This document shows positions 1 through 7,236 of a DNA stretch of 37,068 nucleotides, piece after piece. Source of the DNA: Rhodospirillaceae bacterium (GTDB lineage Bacteria; Pseudomonadota; Alphaproteobacteria; SHVZ01); the NCBI GenBank assembly GCA_016792585.1, contig JAEULB010000209.1, positions 1 to 37,068 of the forward strand. Reading direction: 5' to 3'. Made by a program: the position numbers and the translations under genes. Each line of letters begins with the position of its first letter. Positions within the stretch are counted from its first letter, which is position 1. A model generated the notes under the pieces. It was not told the origin of the DNA. It saw only the letters and a list, made by a program, of their open reading frames with translations, and made no database searches.

Positions 1-134
1 TCTAAGCGGGAAACCCTCCTCAAAACCAGGTCTCGCAACCAGAGCCGTGACAGACCATCACGTCGATAGGCCGGAGGTGGAAGTGCAGCAATGCATGCAG
101 CCAACCGGTACTAATCGCTCGATTGGCTTGATTT
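1..134 (+). rRNA. 23S ribosomal RNA, 3' end (partial)
   Basis: The first ~134 bases match the conserved 3' end of bacterial 23S rRNA, including the stretch around AACCGGTACTAATCG and the closing GGCTTGATTT. The 5' part lies outside the window. The exact 3' end is estimated by comparison with remembered 23S ends. It is followed by a ~137-base spacer and then 5S rRNA, so this is the distal part of an rrn operon. Confidence 0.93.
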
Positions 135-271
135 ACTCTTCTTCTGCGAGCCAAAGGACGGGCCAACCCCCGACCCAAACTCGCCGCTGACCGGACGACA
201 CCCAGTGTCTACCGGCCCCGCGCGCAGCGGTACTAGGTCCAGTTTCCCAAATGATTTCTCGGTCGCTCGAC

Positions 272-391
272 GACCTGGTGGCCATAGCGAAGGTCCCAAC
301 ACCCGATCCCATTCCGAACTCGGCCGTGAAAACCTTCAGCGCCCATGGTACTGCGTCCTAAGACGCGGGAGAGTCGGTCGCTGCCAGGTCT
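272..391 (+). rRNA. 5S ribosomal RNA
   Basis: This ~120-base segment begins GACCTGGTGGCC and ends GCCAGGTCT; these ends pair to form helix I (GACCTGG with CCAGGTC). The interior carries the highly conserved CCGATCCCATTCCGAACTCG loop B/C region and the GCGGGAGAGT motif near the 3' side. Length and position downstream of 23S fit a standard 5S gene. Ends may be off by one or two bases. Confidence 0.95.
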
Positions 392-478
392 TCCAGCGAT
401 CGGGAAATCAAGGAAACATCCAAAAGCAACGCGTACGTCGCTTTCACACTCAGAGACCCTATCGCAACGACCCTTTGA

Positions 479-555
<77 letters not shown>

Positions 556-560
556 AATAA

Positions 561-594
561 AAACGCCGGCTTCCAAGCGAAGCCGGCGTTTTTT
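561..594 (+). terminator. rho-independent terminator of the rrn operon
   Basis: A perfect 13-bp stem (AAACGCCGGCTTC at 561-573 with its complement at 579-591) has a 5-nt loop and runs into a T tract (589-594). It starts five bases after the tRNA CCA end, so it terminates the rrn-tRNA transcript. The A run on its left gives a U run on the other strand, so it may also stop transcripts from the binding-protein gene ending at 627. Confidence 0.93.
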
Positions 595-626
595 CTTTCG
601 GCGCCCGAGGCCGCGACGACCTCGCC

Positions 627-2210
627 CTACTTGGCTTCGCTCACGACATTGGCCAGCGTGTAGGAGTCGACGCGCGGTGTCAGCGTCAGCCCTTTGCGCA
701 GACCCCACGTGTTCGTCTGGAAGTGGACGAAGATCACGCCGTCATTCTCGCGTGCGACTTCGGTGGCGCGCATCAGGAGCTGCTCGTGCTTGGTCTTGTC
801 GACGGTGACCAGCGCCTGCTGGAGCGCCGTGTCGAGCTCCTTGTTCGAGAAGCGGCCGCGGTTGGCGCCGCCGAGGCCCTTGTCCGGGTCGTTGGTGTGC
901 AGGAGTCCCGCCAGCACCTCCGACGGTTCGCCGGTATTGCTGCCCCAGCCCGCCATCAGGAAGCTGAACTCGAGCTTGGTGCCGCGGCTGAACAGGCTCG
1001 CGGACGGCATGGTCTCGACCTTAGTGGCGATGCCGACGCGAACGAGCATCTGGGCGATCGTCTCGGCGACCTTGTCGTCGTTGACGTAGTGGTTCTTCGA
1101 GGCATGAAGGGTCAGCCCGAACCCGTCGCCCCAGCCGGCTTCGGCCAGCAGCTTCCTGGCGCCATCGGGATCGAACGCTTCGGGCTTGAGCTTCGGGCTC
1201 GCCGCGAAGGTGCCGTCTAGCTGGATCTGCCCGGCAGGGAAGCCGTTCTTCTCCATCACCCGATCGACGATCACCTCGCGGTTGATCGCCTTGGAGATCG
1301 CGCGGCGCACGCGCGCATCCTTGAGCGGGTTCTTGTCCAGCGGCCGCCCCTGCTTGTCGGTCACGAACGGCGAGGCGTCCCGATTGCTGTCCATGGCGAG
1401 GTAGATCATCATGCTCGAAGGCCCCTGCACCAGGCTGACCTTCGCATTCGACTTCAGGTTCGCGATATCGGTCGTCGGCACCTGCTCGACGACGTCCACG
1501 TCGCCCGCCAGCAGGGCTGCGACGCGCACCGCGTCGCTGCCCATCGGCCGCAGCGTCACCTTGTCCCAGGGGGCCTTGGCACCCCAGTAGGCGTCGTTGC
1601 GGGTGAACACGATGCGATCGCCTTTCACCCACTCGACGAACTTGAAGGGACCAGTGCCCATCATGGCTTTGCCGGTGTTGTAGTCGGCCGTCTGAAGGTT
1701 CTCGGCGTGCTTCTTCGAAACGATCGCGAACGTCGCCAGATACCGGGGGATCAGCGGAAACGGCGCCGCGGTCTTGAGCCGGACGGTCGTCGGATCGACG
1801 ACCTCCACCTCGGTGATGGGCTTGAGAAAGCGCTCGTAGGACGACGGGCTGTTCGGAATGCTGACGGCCCGCGCGATCGTGAACTTGACGTCCTCTCCCG
1901 AAAGCGGCGTGCCGTCGTGGAACCTGACGCCGGGCCGCAGCTTGATTTCCCAGGTCCGATCGTCGGTCGCGGTCCACGACGTCGCCAGGCCGGGCACCAG
2001 ATTCATCTTCTCGTCGAAATTGACGAGCTTATCGAAGGTATACATCCCGATCATGATGTTGGGCGAGAACACGTGGAAATGCGGGTCCATCGAGCTCGGC
2101 TCGGTCTTGAGCGCGACCCTCAGGTCTGCCGCTTCCGCCGTCGCGAACGTCGCGGTCCCGACGACCAGAGCCGCGGCGGCGGTTCGCATCGCTTTCGAGA
2201 ATGTGAGCAT
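627..2210 (-). CDS. ABC transporter substrate-binding protein, peptide/nickel type (SBP_bac_5)
   Basis: This 527-residue protein is a periplasmic binding protein of the DppA/OppA/NikA family (cluster C). Residues 1-27 form a Sec signal peptide with a probable cut after AEA; there is no lipobox cysteine, so it should be soluble in the periplasm. Family features include the LKTEPSSMDPH start of the mature domain, LRPGVRFHDGTPLSGEDVKF near residue 92 and MGTGPFKFVEW near residue 185. The ATG at 2210 was chosen over one 15 codons upstream because GAGGGAGG lies at Shine-Dalgarno distance. It is divergent from permease and ATPase genes beginning at 2416, with ~205 bases between, so it almost certainly serves that importer. 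The ligand (peptide, opine, other) cannot be told from sequence. The intergenic region has an AT-rich part near 2240-2260 but no promoter I would commit to. Confidence 0.92.
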   Translation of the reverse strand: MLTFSKAMRTAAAALVVGTATFATAEAADLRVALKTEPSSMDPHFHVFSPNIMIGMYTFDKLVNFDEKMNLVPGLATSWTATDDRTWEIKLRPGVRFHDGTPLSGEDVKFTIARAVSIPNSPSSYERFLKPITEVEVVDPTTVRLKTAAPFPLIPRYLATFAIVSKKHAENLQTADYNTGKAMMGTGPFKFVEWVKGDRIVFTRNDAYWGAKAPWDKVTLRPMGSDAVRVAALLAGDVDVVEQVPTTDIANLKSNAKVSLVQGPSSMMIYLAMDSNRDASPFVTDKQGRPLDKNPLKDARVRRAISKAINREVIVDRVMEKNGFPAGQIQLDGTFAASPKLKPEAFDPDGARKLLAEAGWGDGFGLTLHASKNHYVNDDKVAETIAQMLVRVGIATKVETMPSASLFSRGTKLEFSFLMAGWGSNTGEPSEVLAGLLHTNDPDKGLGGANRGRFSNKELDTALQQALVTVDKTKHEQLLMRATEVARENDGVIFVHFQTNTWGLRKGLTLTPRVDSYTLANVVSEAK

Positions 2211-2415
2211 GGACGCACCCTCCCTCGTGTTCGTGTTTCCCTGATAAAACAACATTTTACCCGGTTTTCCGGCGTCGCTTTACATGCGATTCGAGAACAA
2301 CTGTGTTGTCGCGGCCAGTCATGATGACGGGCGGTGCTGCTGTTATCCTCGGTTCTTGGTGGCGCGACGTAGCTGCGCCTGGACTCATGCAACCCCGGCA
2401 GGCGACGGTATCGGT

Positions 2416-3393
2416 GTGATCATCTACGTCGCACGGCGCCTGGCGCAAGCGTTGCTCGTGGTCTTCGCGATGACGCTGATCGTCTTTCTCGGCGTCAACG
2501 TGATCGGAAGTCCCGTCGACATCCTGATCTCCCCGGACTGCAACCAGGCCTGCTACCAGGCCTCGCTCAAGGCGCTCGGCCTCGACCTGCCGCTTCACCA
2601 GCAGTACCTGGTCTTCCTGAAGAACGCGGTGACCGGCGACCTCGGCAAGTCCTTCGCCATTGGGGTGCCGGCGCTGCCGCTCATCGTCGAGCGCATGCCG
2701 GCGACGCTCGAGCTCGCCCTGTCGGCGATGTTCCTTGCGATCGTCATCGGCATCCCGCTCGGGATGTGGGCCGGCCTGAAGCCCGACTCCGTCGCCGGAA
2801 AGACGATCATGGGCGGCTCGATCCTAGGCTTCAGCCTTCCCACGTTCTGGGTCGGGCTGATGCTGATCATGGTGTTCGCGGTATATCTCGGCGTGCTCCC
2901 ATCCACCGGGCGGGGAGAGACGGTGCAGGTATTCGGCGTCCGTCTAAGCATCCTGACCCTCGACGGGCTCGCGCATCTGATCCTGCCGGCAGTCAACCTC
3001 GCCCTCTACAAGATCTCGCTGGTCATTCGCCTGACGCGGGCCGGCGTCCGTGAGACGATCACCCAGGACTACGTGAAGTTCGCGCGGGCCAGAGGCCTGA
3101 AGGCCAGGCGGGTGATCCTCGTCCACGTCCTCAAGAACATCATGATCCCGGTCGTCACGGTCGTCGGGCTCGAGCTTGGCAACGTGATCGCGTTCTCCGT
3201 GGTGTCGGAGACCATCTTCTCCTGGCCCGGCATGGGCAAGCTGCTCATCGACTCACTTCGCCTCCTCGACCGGCCGGTGGTCGTGGCATACCTGATGATC
3301 ACGGTTCTCATGTTCGTCGTGATCAACCTGATCGTCGACGTCCTGTACACGGCGCTCGATCCGAGGATCCGCCTGCAGGGCGCGGCGATATGA
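2416..3393 (+). CDS. ABC transporter permease, DppB/OppB family
   Basis: This is an integral membrane permease of a peptide/nickel-type ABC importer, 325 residues, the usual DppB length. It starts with the typical short cytosolic YVARRLAQ segment and first membrane helix (about 9-30), has a long periplasmic loop, then five further helices. The EAA loop that contacts the ATPase is at about residues 218-241 (YVKFARARGLKARR). A GTG start at 2416 is preferred: longer in-frame starts add a cysteine-rich stretch unlike any permease N-terminus. The Shine-Dalgarno is weak (GGCGACGG). Its stop overlaps the next gene by four bases (ATGA), pointing to translational coupling. Confidence 0.93.
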   Translation: MIIYVARRLAQALLVVFAMTLIVFLGVNVIGSPVDILISPDCNQACYQASLKALGLDLPLHQQYLVFLKNAVTGDLGKSFAIGVPALPLIVERMPATLELALSAMFLAIVIGIPLGMWAGLKPDSVAGKTIMGGSILGFSLPTFWVGLMLIMVFAVYLGVLPSTGRGETVQVFGVRLSILTLDGLAHLILPAVNLALYKISLVIRLTRAGVRETITQDYVKFARARGLKARRVILVHVLKNIMIPVVTVVGLELGNVIAFSVVSETIFSWPGMGKLLIDSLRLLDRPVVVAYLMITVLMFVVINLIVDVLYTALDPRIRLQGAAI

Positions 3394-4301
3394 CGGACAT
3401 CGCGAACCCGCCGGCGGCGAGCGTCGACGAAACCCCGTTCCGTCGGTTCGTCGCCGATTTCTGCGAGAGTCGCGTGGCGATTGCCGGCCTTGTCGGATTC
3501 ATCGCCGTGCTTCTGGTCGCGGTCTTCGCGCCGCTGATCTCGCCGACCGATCCCTACGACCTGATGCAGGTCGACGTGCTCGACAGCCGGCAGCCGCCGG
3601 GGGCCAAGCGGTATACCGACGGCATGGTGTACTGGCTCGGGACCGACGGCCAGGGTCGCGACATGCTGAGCGGCATCTTCTACGGCCTCAGGACCAGCCT
3701 GTTCGTCGGCGCGATGAGCGGCTTCGCCGCGATGCTGATCGGCATGACCGTGGGATTGCTCGCGGCATATTTCGGCGGCCGGACCGACACCGTGATCATG
3801 CGCCTCGTCGATCTCCAGCTCAGCTTTCCGACCGTCCTGGTGGCGCTGATGCTGCTTGCCGCGCTGGGCCAGGGGGTGGGCAAGATCATCATCGCCCTCA
3901 TCGTCGTCCAATGGGCCTACTACGCGCGCACCATCCGCGGGACCGCGCTGGTCGAGCGGCGAAAGGAGTACATGGAGGCGGCGCGCGGGCTGGCGCTGGG
4001 TCACCCGAGCCTCCTGTTCCGCCACCTCCTGCCCAACTGCCTGCCGCCGCTGATCGTCGTCGGCACGGTCCAGGTGGCGCATGCGATCGCGCTCGAGGCG
4101 ACGCTGTCGTTCCTTGGCCTCGGCCTGCCGCCGACCGAGCCGTCGCTCGGCCTCCTGATCGCCAACGGCTTCGACTATCTGCTGAGCGGGCGCTACTGGA
4201 TCAGCTTCTATCCCGGCGTCGCCCTCCTGATCACCATCGTCTGCATCAACCTGGTCGGAGACCAGGTGCGCGACGTGCTGAACCCGCGCCTGAGACGCTG
4301 A
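3390..4301 (+). CDS. ABC transporter permease, DppC/OppC family
   Basis: This is the second permease of the importer, 303 residues. An N-terminal cytosolic tail leads into helix 1 (about 29-51), followed by the family motif LGTDGQGRDMLS (83-94) in the periplasmic segment, then the transport core. The EAA loop is at about residues 193-216 (EYMEAARGLALGHPS). It would pair with the DppB-like protein to form the transmembrane channel. It overlaps the preceding gene by four bases and is followed after two bases by the first ATPase gene, so the operon is tightly packed. Confidence 0.94.
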   Translation: MTDIANPPAASVDETPFRRFVADFCESRVAIAGLVGFIAVLLVAVFAPLISPTDPYDLMQVDVLDSRQPPGAKRYTDGMVYWLGTDGQGRDMLSGIFYGLRTSLFVGAMSGFAAMLIGMTVGLLAAYFGGRTDTVIMRLVDLQLSFPTVLVALMLLAALGQGVGKIIIALIVVQWAYYARTIRGTALVERRKEYMEAARGLALGHPSLLFRHLLPNCLPPLIVVGTVQVAHAIALEATLSFLGLGLPPTEPSLGLLIANGFDYLLSGRYWISFYPGVALLITIVCINLVGDQVRDVLNPRLRR

Positions 4302-4303
4302 TC

Positions 4304-5278
4304 ATGGCGGAGACCCTGCGCGTCGAGAACTTGAGGACCTCCTTCCTGACCAAGTGGGGAGAGGTGACGGCCGTCGACGATGTGAGCTTTTCGGTCGACG
4401 CCGGAGAGATCCTCGGCATCGTCGGCGAATCAGGTTCGGGGAAGACGGTGACCGGGTTCTCCATCCTCGGTCTCATCGATCCCCCGGGGCGGATCAAGGG
4501 CGGGCGCATCCTGTTTCAGGACGAGGACCTGGTCGGCCTTCCCGAGAATCGGATGCGCGAGTACCGGGGCAAGCGCATCGCCATGGTCTTCCAGGACCCG
4601 ATGATGACGCTCAACCCGGTCTTGAGGATCGACACCCAGCTGATCGAATCCGTCCTCGCCCACGACAAGGTGGACCGGGTCACGGCACGCCAGCGCGCCC
4701 GAGACGCGCTCGGACAGGTCGGCATCCCTTCGCCAGACGAGCGGCTTGCCTCGTATCCCCATCAGTTCTCGGGCGGGATGCGTCAGCGCGTCGCCATCGC
4801 GATGGCGCTTCTGCATCGTCCGGCGCTCATCGTCGCCGACGAGCCGACGACCGCCCTCGACGTGACGATCCAGGGCCAGATCCTGTTCGAGGTCCAGAAG
4901 CTCTGCAAGGAATCGCGCACGGCGCTGATCTGGATCAGCCACGATCTTTCCGTGGTCGCCGGCCTCGCCGACCGGGTCGCGGTCATGTACGCCGGAAAGC
5001 TGGTCGAGCAGGGAAGCGTCGACGATGTGCTCGACCGGCCGATGCATCCCTATACGAGCGGGCTGATCGGCTCCCTGCCCAGCAACAACATCCGCGGCCA
5101 GCCTTTGCGGCAGATACCGGGCATGACGCCGTCGCTGCTCAACCTGTCCGCCGGCTGCGCGTTCCGGACCCGGTGTCCGCGCGCCGACGCGGCATGCTTG
5201 GAGTCGCCACCGGTGTCCGTGCCGGCTTCCGGTCGCGAGGTGCGCTGCGCTCACCCCCTGGTTGGGGGCGGGTCATGA
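4304..5278 (+). CDS. ABC transporter ATP-binding protein, DppD/OppD family
   Basis: This 324-residue ATPase has Walker A GESGSGKT (41-48), Q-loop Q97, signature FSGGMRQR (155-162), Walker B LIVADEP with catalytic E180, and switch His213. The C-terminal oligopeptide/dipeptide extension carries cysteines C285, C291, C298 and C315, spaced like the cluster that holds a [4Fe-4S] centre in some DppD proteins. The ATG at 4304 lies two bases past the permease stop; no strong Shine-Dalgarno is visible, so coupling is likely. It ends in an ATGA overlap with the partner ATPase. Confidence 0.94.
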   Translation: MAETLRVENLRTSFLTKWGEVTAVDDVSFSVDAGEILGIVGESGSGKTVTGFSILGLIDPPGRIKGGRILFQDEDLVGLPENRMREYRGKRIAMVFQDPMMTLNPVLRIDTQLIESVLAHDKVDRVTARQRARDALGQVGIPSPDERLASYPHQFSGGMRQRVAIAMALLHRPALIVADEPTTALDVTIQGQILFEVQKLCKESRTALIWISHDLSVVAGLADRVAVMYAGKLVEQGSVDDVLDRPMHPYTSGLIGSLPSNNIRGQPLRQIPGMTPSLLNLSAGCAFRTRCPRADAACLESPPVSVPASGREVRCAHPLVGGGS

Positions 5279-6273
5279 CGGCGCCGCTGATCGAGGTCAG
5301 GAACGTCTCGCGGCTCTTCGTCAAGCCGATCGATCTGGCCCAGCAGATCGCCAATGCTTTCGGTGCGCATCAGCGTCCCGAAATCGTTCATGCCGTCGAC
5401 GATGTCAGCTTTGCGATCGCCGAGGGCGAGGTCGTCGGGCTCGTCGGCGAGAGCGGCTGCGGCAAGTCGACCGTCGGGCGGGTCGTCGCCGGCGTCCTCG
5501 ATCCGAGCGCCGGCCAGGTGCGGTTTCGCGGTCGCGATGTCGCGGAGCTCGGGTCCGAGGAGCGGCGACAGGTCAAGCTGAAGACCCAGATGATCTTCCA
5601 GGACCCCTTCGCCTCGCTGAATCCGCGCATGCGGATCGGGATGACGATCGGGGAGGCGCCTCGCCATCACGGCCTGGTCGCGGCGGAGGAGCTCGACGCC
5701 TATGTCGACGACGTCATGGCGCGGTGCGGTCTCGAGCCCGGCTTCAAGCGCCGCTACCCGCACCAGTTCTCGGGCGGCCAGCGCCAGCGCATCAGCATCG
5801 CTCGTGCGTTGGCCGTCAAACCTGAGTTCCTGATCTGCGACGAGGCGGTGGCTGCCCTCGACGTGTCGATCCAGGCGCAGATCCTGAATCTCTTCATGAA
5901 GCTGCGCGCCGAGCTCAGGCTCACCTATCTCTTCATCAGCCACGATCTCGGCGTGGTCGAGCATCTGAGCGATCGGGTGATCGTCATGTATCTCGGCCGG
6001 ATCGTCGAGATGGCGCCGACCGAAGAGCTGTTCCGCCGTCCCGTCCATCCCTATGCGCAGGCATTGCTTGCCGAGGTGCCGCGCATCTCGAAGCGCCGCT
6101 CGCGCTTTGCCCCGGTCAAGGGCGAGATCCCGTCGCCGTTGAACCCGCCGCCCGGCTGCCATTTCCATCCGCGCTGCCCGCATGCCCTGCCGCGCTGCAG
6201 GGTCGAGGCGCCGGCGCTCAGGGAGATTGCACCCGGCCGCTGGGCCGCCTGCCACCTGAACGACACGCCATAG
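5275..6273 (+). CDS. ABC transporter ATP-binding protein, DppF/OppF family
   Basis: This partner ATPase has 332 residues: Walker A GESGCGKS (58-65), signature FSGGQRQR (165-172), Walker B FLICDEAV (185-192) and switch His223. It has the DppF-type insertion before Walker A and its own C-terminal cysteine set (C295, C301, C308, C326). One departure is visible: the usual DEPVSALD reads DEAVAALD, with Ala in place of the Pro after the catalytic Glu. The start overlaps the previous stop by four bases. With the three upstream genes and the divergent binding protein, the importer is complete. Confidence 0.94.
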   Translation: MTAPLIEVRNVSRLFVKPIDLAQQIANAFGAHQRPEIVHAVDDVSFAIAEGEVVGLVGESGCGKSTVGRVVAGVLDPSAGQVRFRGRDVAELGSEERRQVKLKTQMIFQDPFASLNPRMRIGMTIGEAPRHHGLVAAEELDAYVDDVMARCGLEPGFKRRYPHQFSGGQRQRISIARALAVKPEFLICDEAVAALDVSIQAQILNLFMKLRAELRLTYLFISHDLGVVEHLSDRVIVMYLGRIVEMAPTEELFRRPVHPYAQALLAEVPRISKRRSRFAPVKGEIPSPLNPPPGCHFHPRCPHALPRCRVEAPALREIAPGRWAACHLNDTP

Positions 6274-6314
6274 CCCGGCCTCGGACGCGCCGGGACAGAT
6301 CACAGGAGGACGTC

Positions 6315-7211
6315 ATGCTCGCCCCGCCGCACGATATCGTCGCGCAGCCGTTCGCGCGTCTTCCCGAGGCGCTGCACTATCGCGGCGAGCCGAATATCTG
6401 GGTCCGGACCACGCGTCCGGGCATGCGCCTTCACTCCTTCCTCGAAGGTCCATGCTTCGATCGGCATGGCGACCTCTGGCTCGTCGATGTCCCTTACGGC
6501 CGCATCTTCCGGATCAAGCCCGACGGTGCCTGGTCGCTCGCAGTCGCCTATGACGGCGAGCCGCATGCCCTCGCCCTGCTCGACGACGGACGCTTCGCCG
6601 TGGCCGACTACCGGCGCGGCCTTCTCGTGGTCGATCCCAGGACGGGCGATCGCGAGGTGCTGTGCGATCGCATCAACAGCGAGGCTTTCCGTGGCTTGGG
6701 GGACATGACCCGCGCGCCGAACGGCGATCTCTGGTTCACCGATCCCGGCCGCAGCAGCCTGTCGGACCCGACCGGCCGTCTGTTCCGGCTGCGTCCGGGA
6801 GCGGACCAGGCGGAGCTGGTCCTGAATTGCATCCCATACCCTAACGGCGTGGCGCTGAGCCCGGACGGCAAGCTGGTCTATCTGTCGGTCACGCGCGCGA
6901 ACGCCGTCTGGCGGCTCATGGCGGATGCGCCGGATCCGGTCTATCCGATGGTCGGCACGTATATCCAGCTTTCCGGCGGTCTCGGGCCGGACGGCCTGAG
7001 CATGGATGCCCGCGGGCGCCTTGCCGTCGCTCATGGCCAGGCCGGGCGCGCCTTTGTATTCGATGCGATCGGAGACCCGATCTGCCGCATCCGTATGCCC
7101 GAGGGCATGTGGACCACGGCGGTCGCCTTCGCGCCTGATGGCAAGTCGCTGTTCGTCGTCGAAGCGCAGACCGGGTCGGTCTACCGCGCCGACCTTTCGG
7201 CCTTCGGGTAG
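6315..7211 (+). CDS. SMP-30/gluconolactonase/LRE family protein
   Basis: This 298-residue six-bladed beta-propeller belongs to the SMP-30/gluconolactonase family, usually metal-dependent hydrolases of sugar lactones or other lactones. Candidate metal ligands are E44 (LEGPCF), N177 (IPYPNGVALSPDG) and D226 (LGPDGLSMD), the usual Glu/Asn/Asp positions. There is no signal peptide, so it is cytosolic. It has a good Shine-Dalgarno (CAGGAGG) and starts 41 bases after the ABC ATPase gene on the same strand, so it is likely the last gene of the transport operon and may act on the imported compound or a product of it. The natural substrate cannot be read from sequence. Confidence 0.88.
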   Translation: MLAPPHDIVAQPFARLPEALHYRGEPNIWVRTTRPGMRLHSFLEGPCFDRHGDLWLVDVPYGRIFRIKPDGAWSLAVAYDGEPHALALLDDGRFAVADYRRGLLVVDPRTGDREVLCDRINSEAFRGLGDMTRAPNGDLWFTDPGRSSLSDPTGRLFRLRPGADQAELVLNCIPYPNGVALSPDGKLVYLSVTRANAVWRLMADAPDPVYPMVGTYIQLSGGLGPDGLSMDARGRLAVAHGQAGRAFVFDAIGDPICRIRMPEGMWTTAVAFAPDGKSLFVVEAQTGSVYRADLSAFG

Positions 7212-7236
7212 GCGAAGCCGGCTCTCCGGTTCCAGC

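Noticed and set aside
2284..2415. N-terminal extension of the DppB-like permease from 2284
   Set aside because: The extra 44 residues are Cys-rich, unlike permease N-termini, and have no ribosome site; the GTG at 2416 gives the normal family start.
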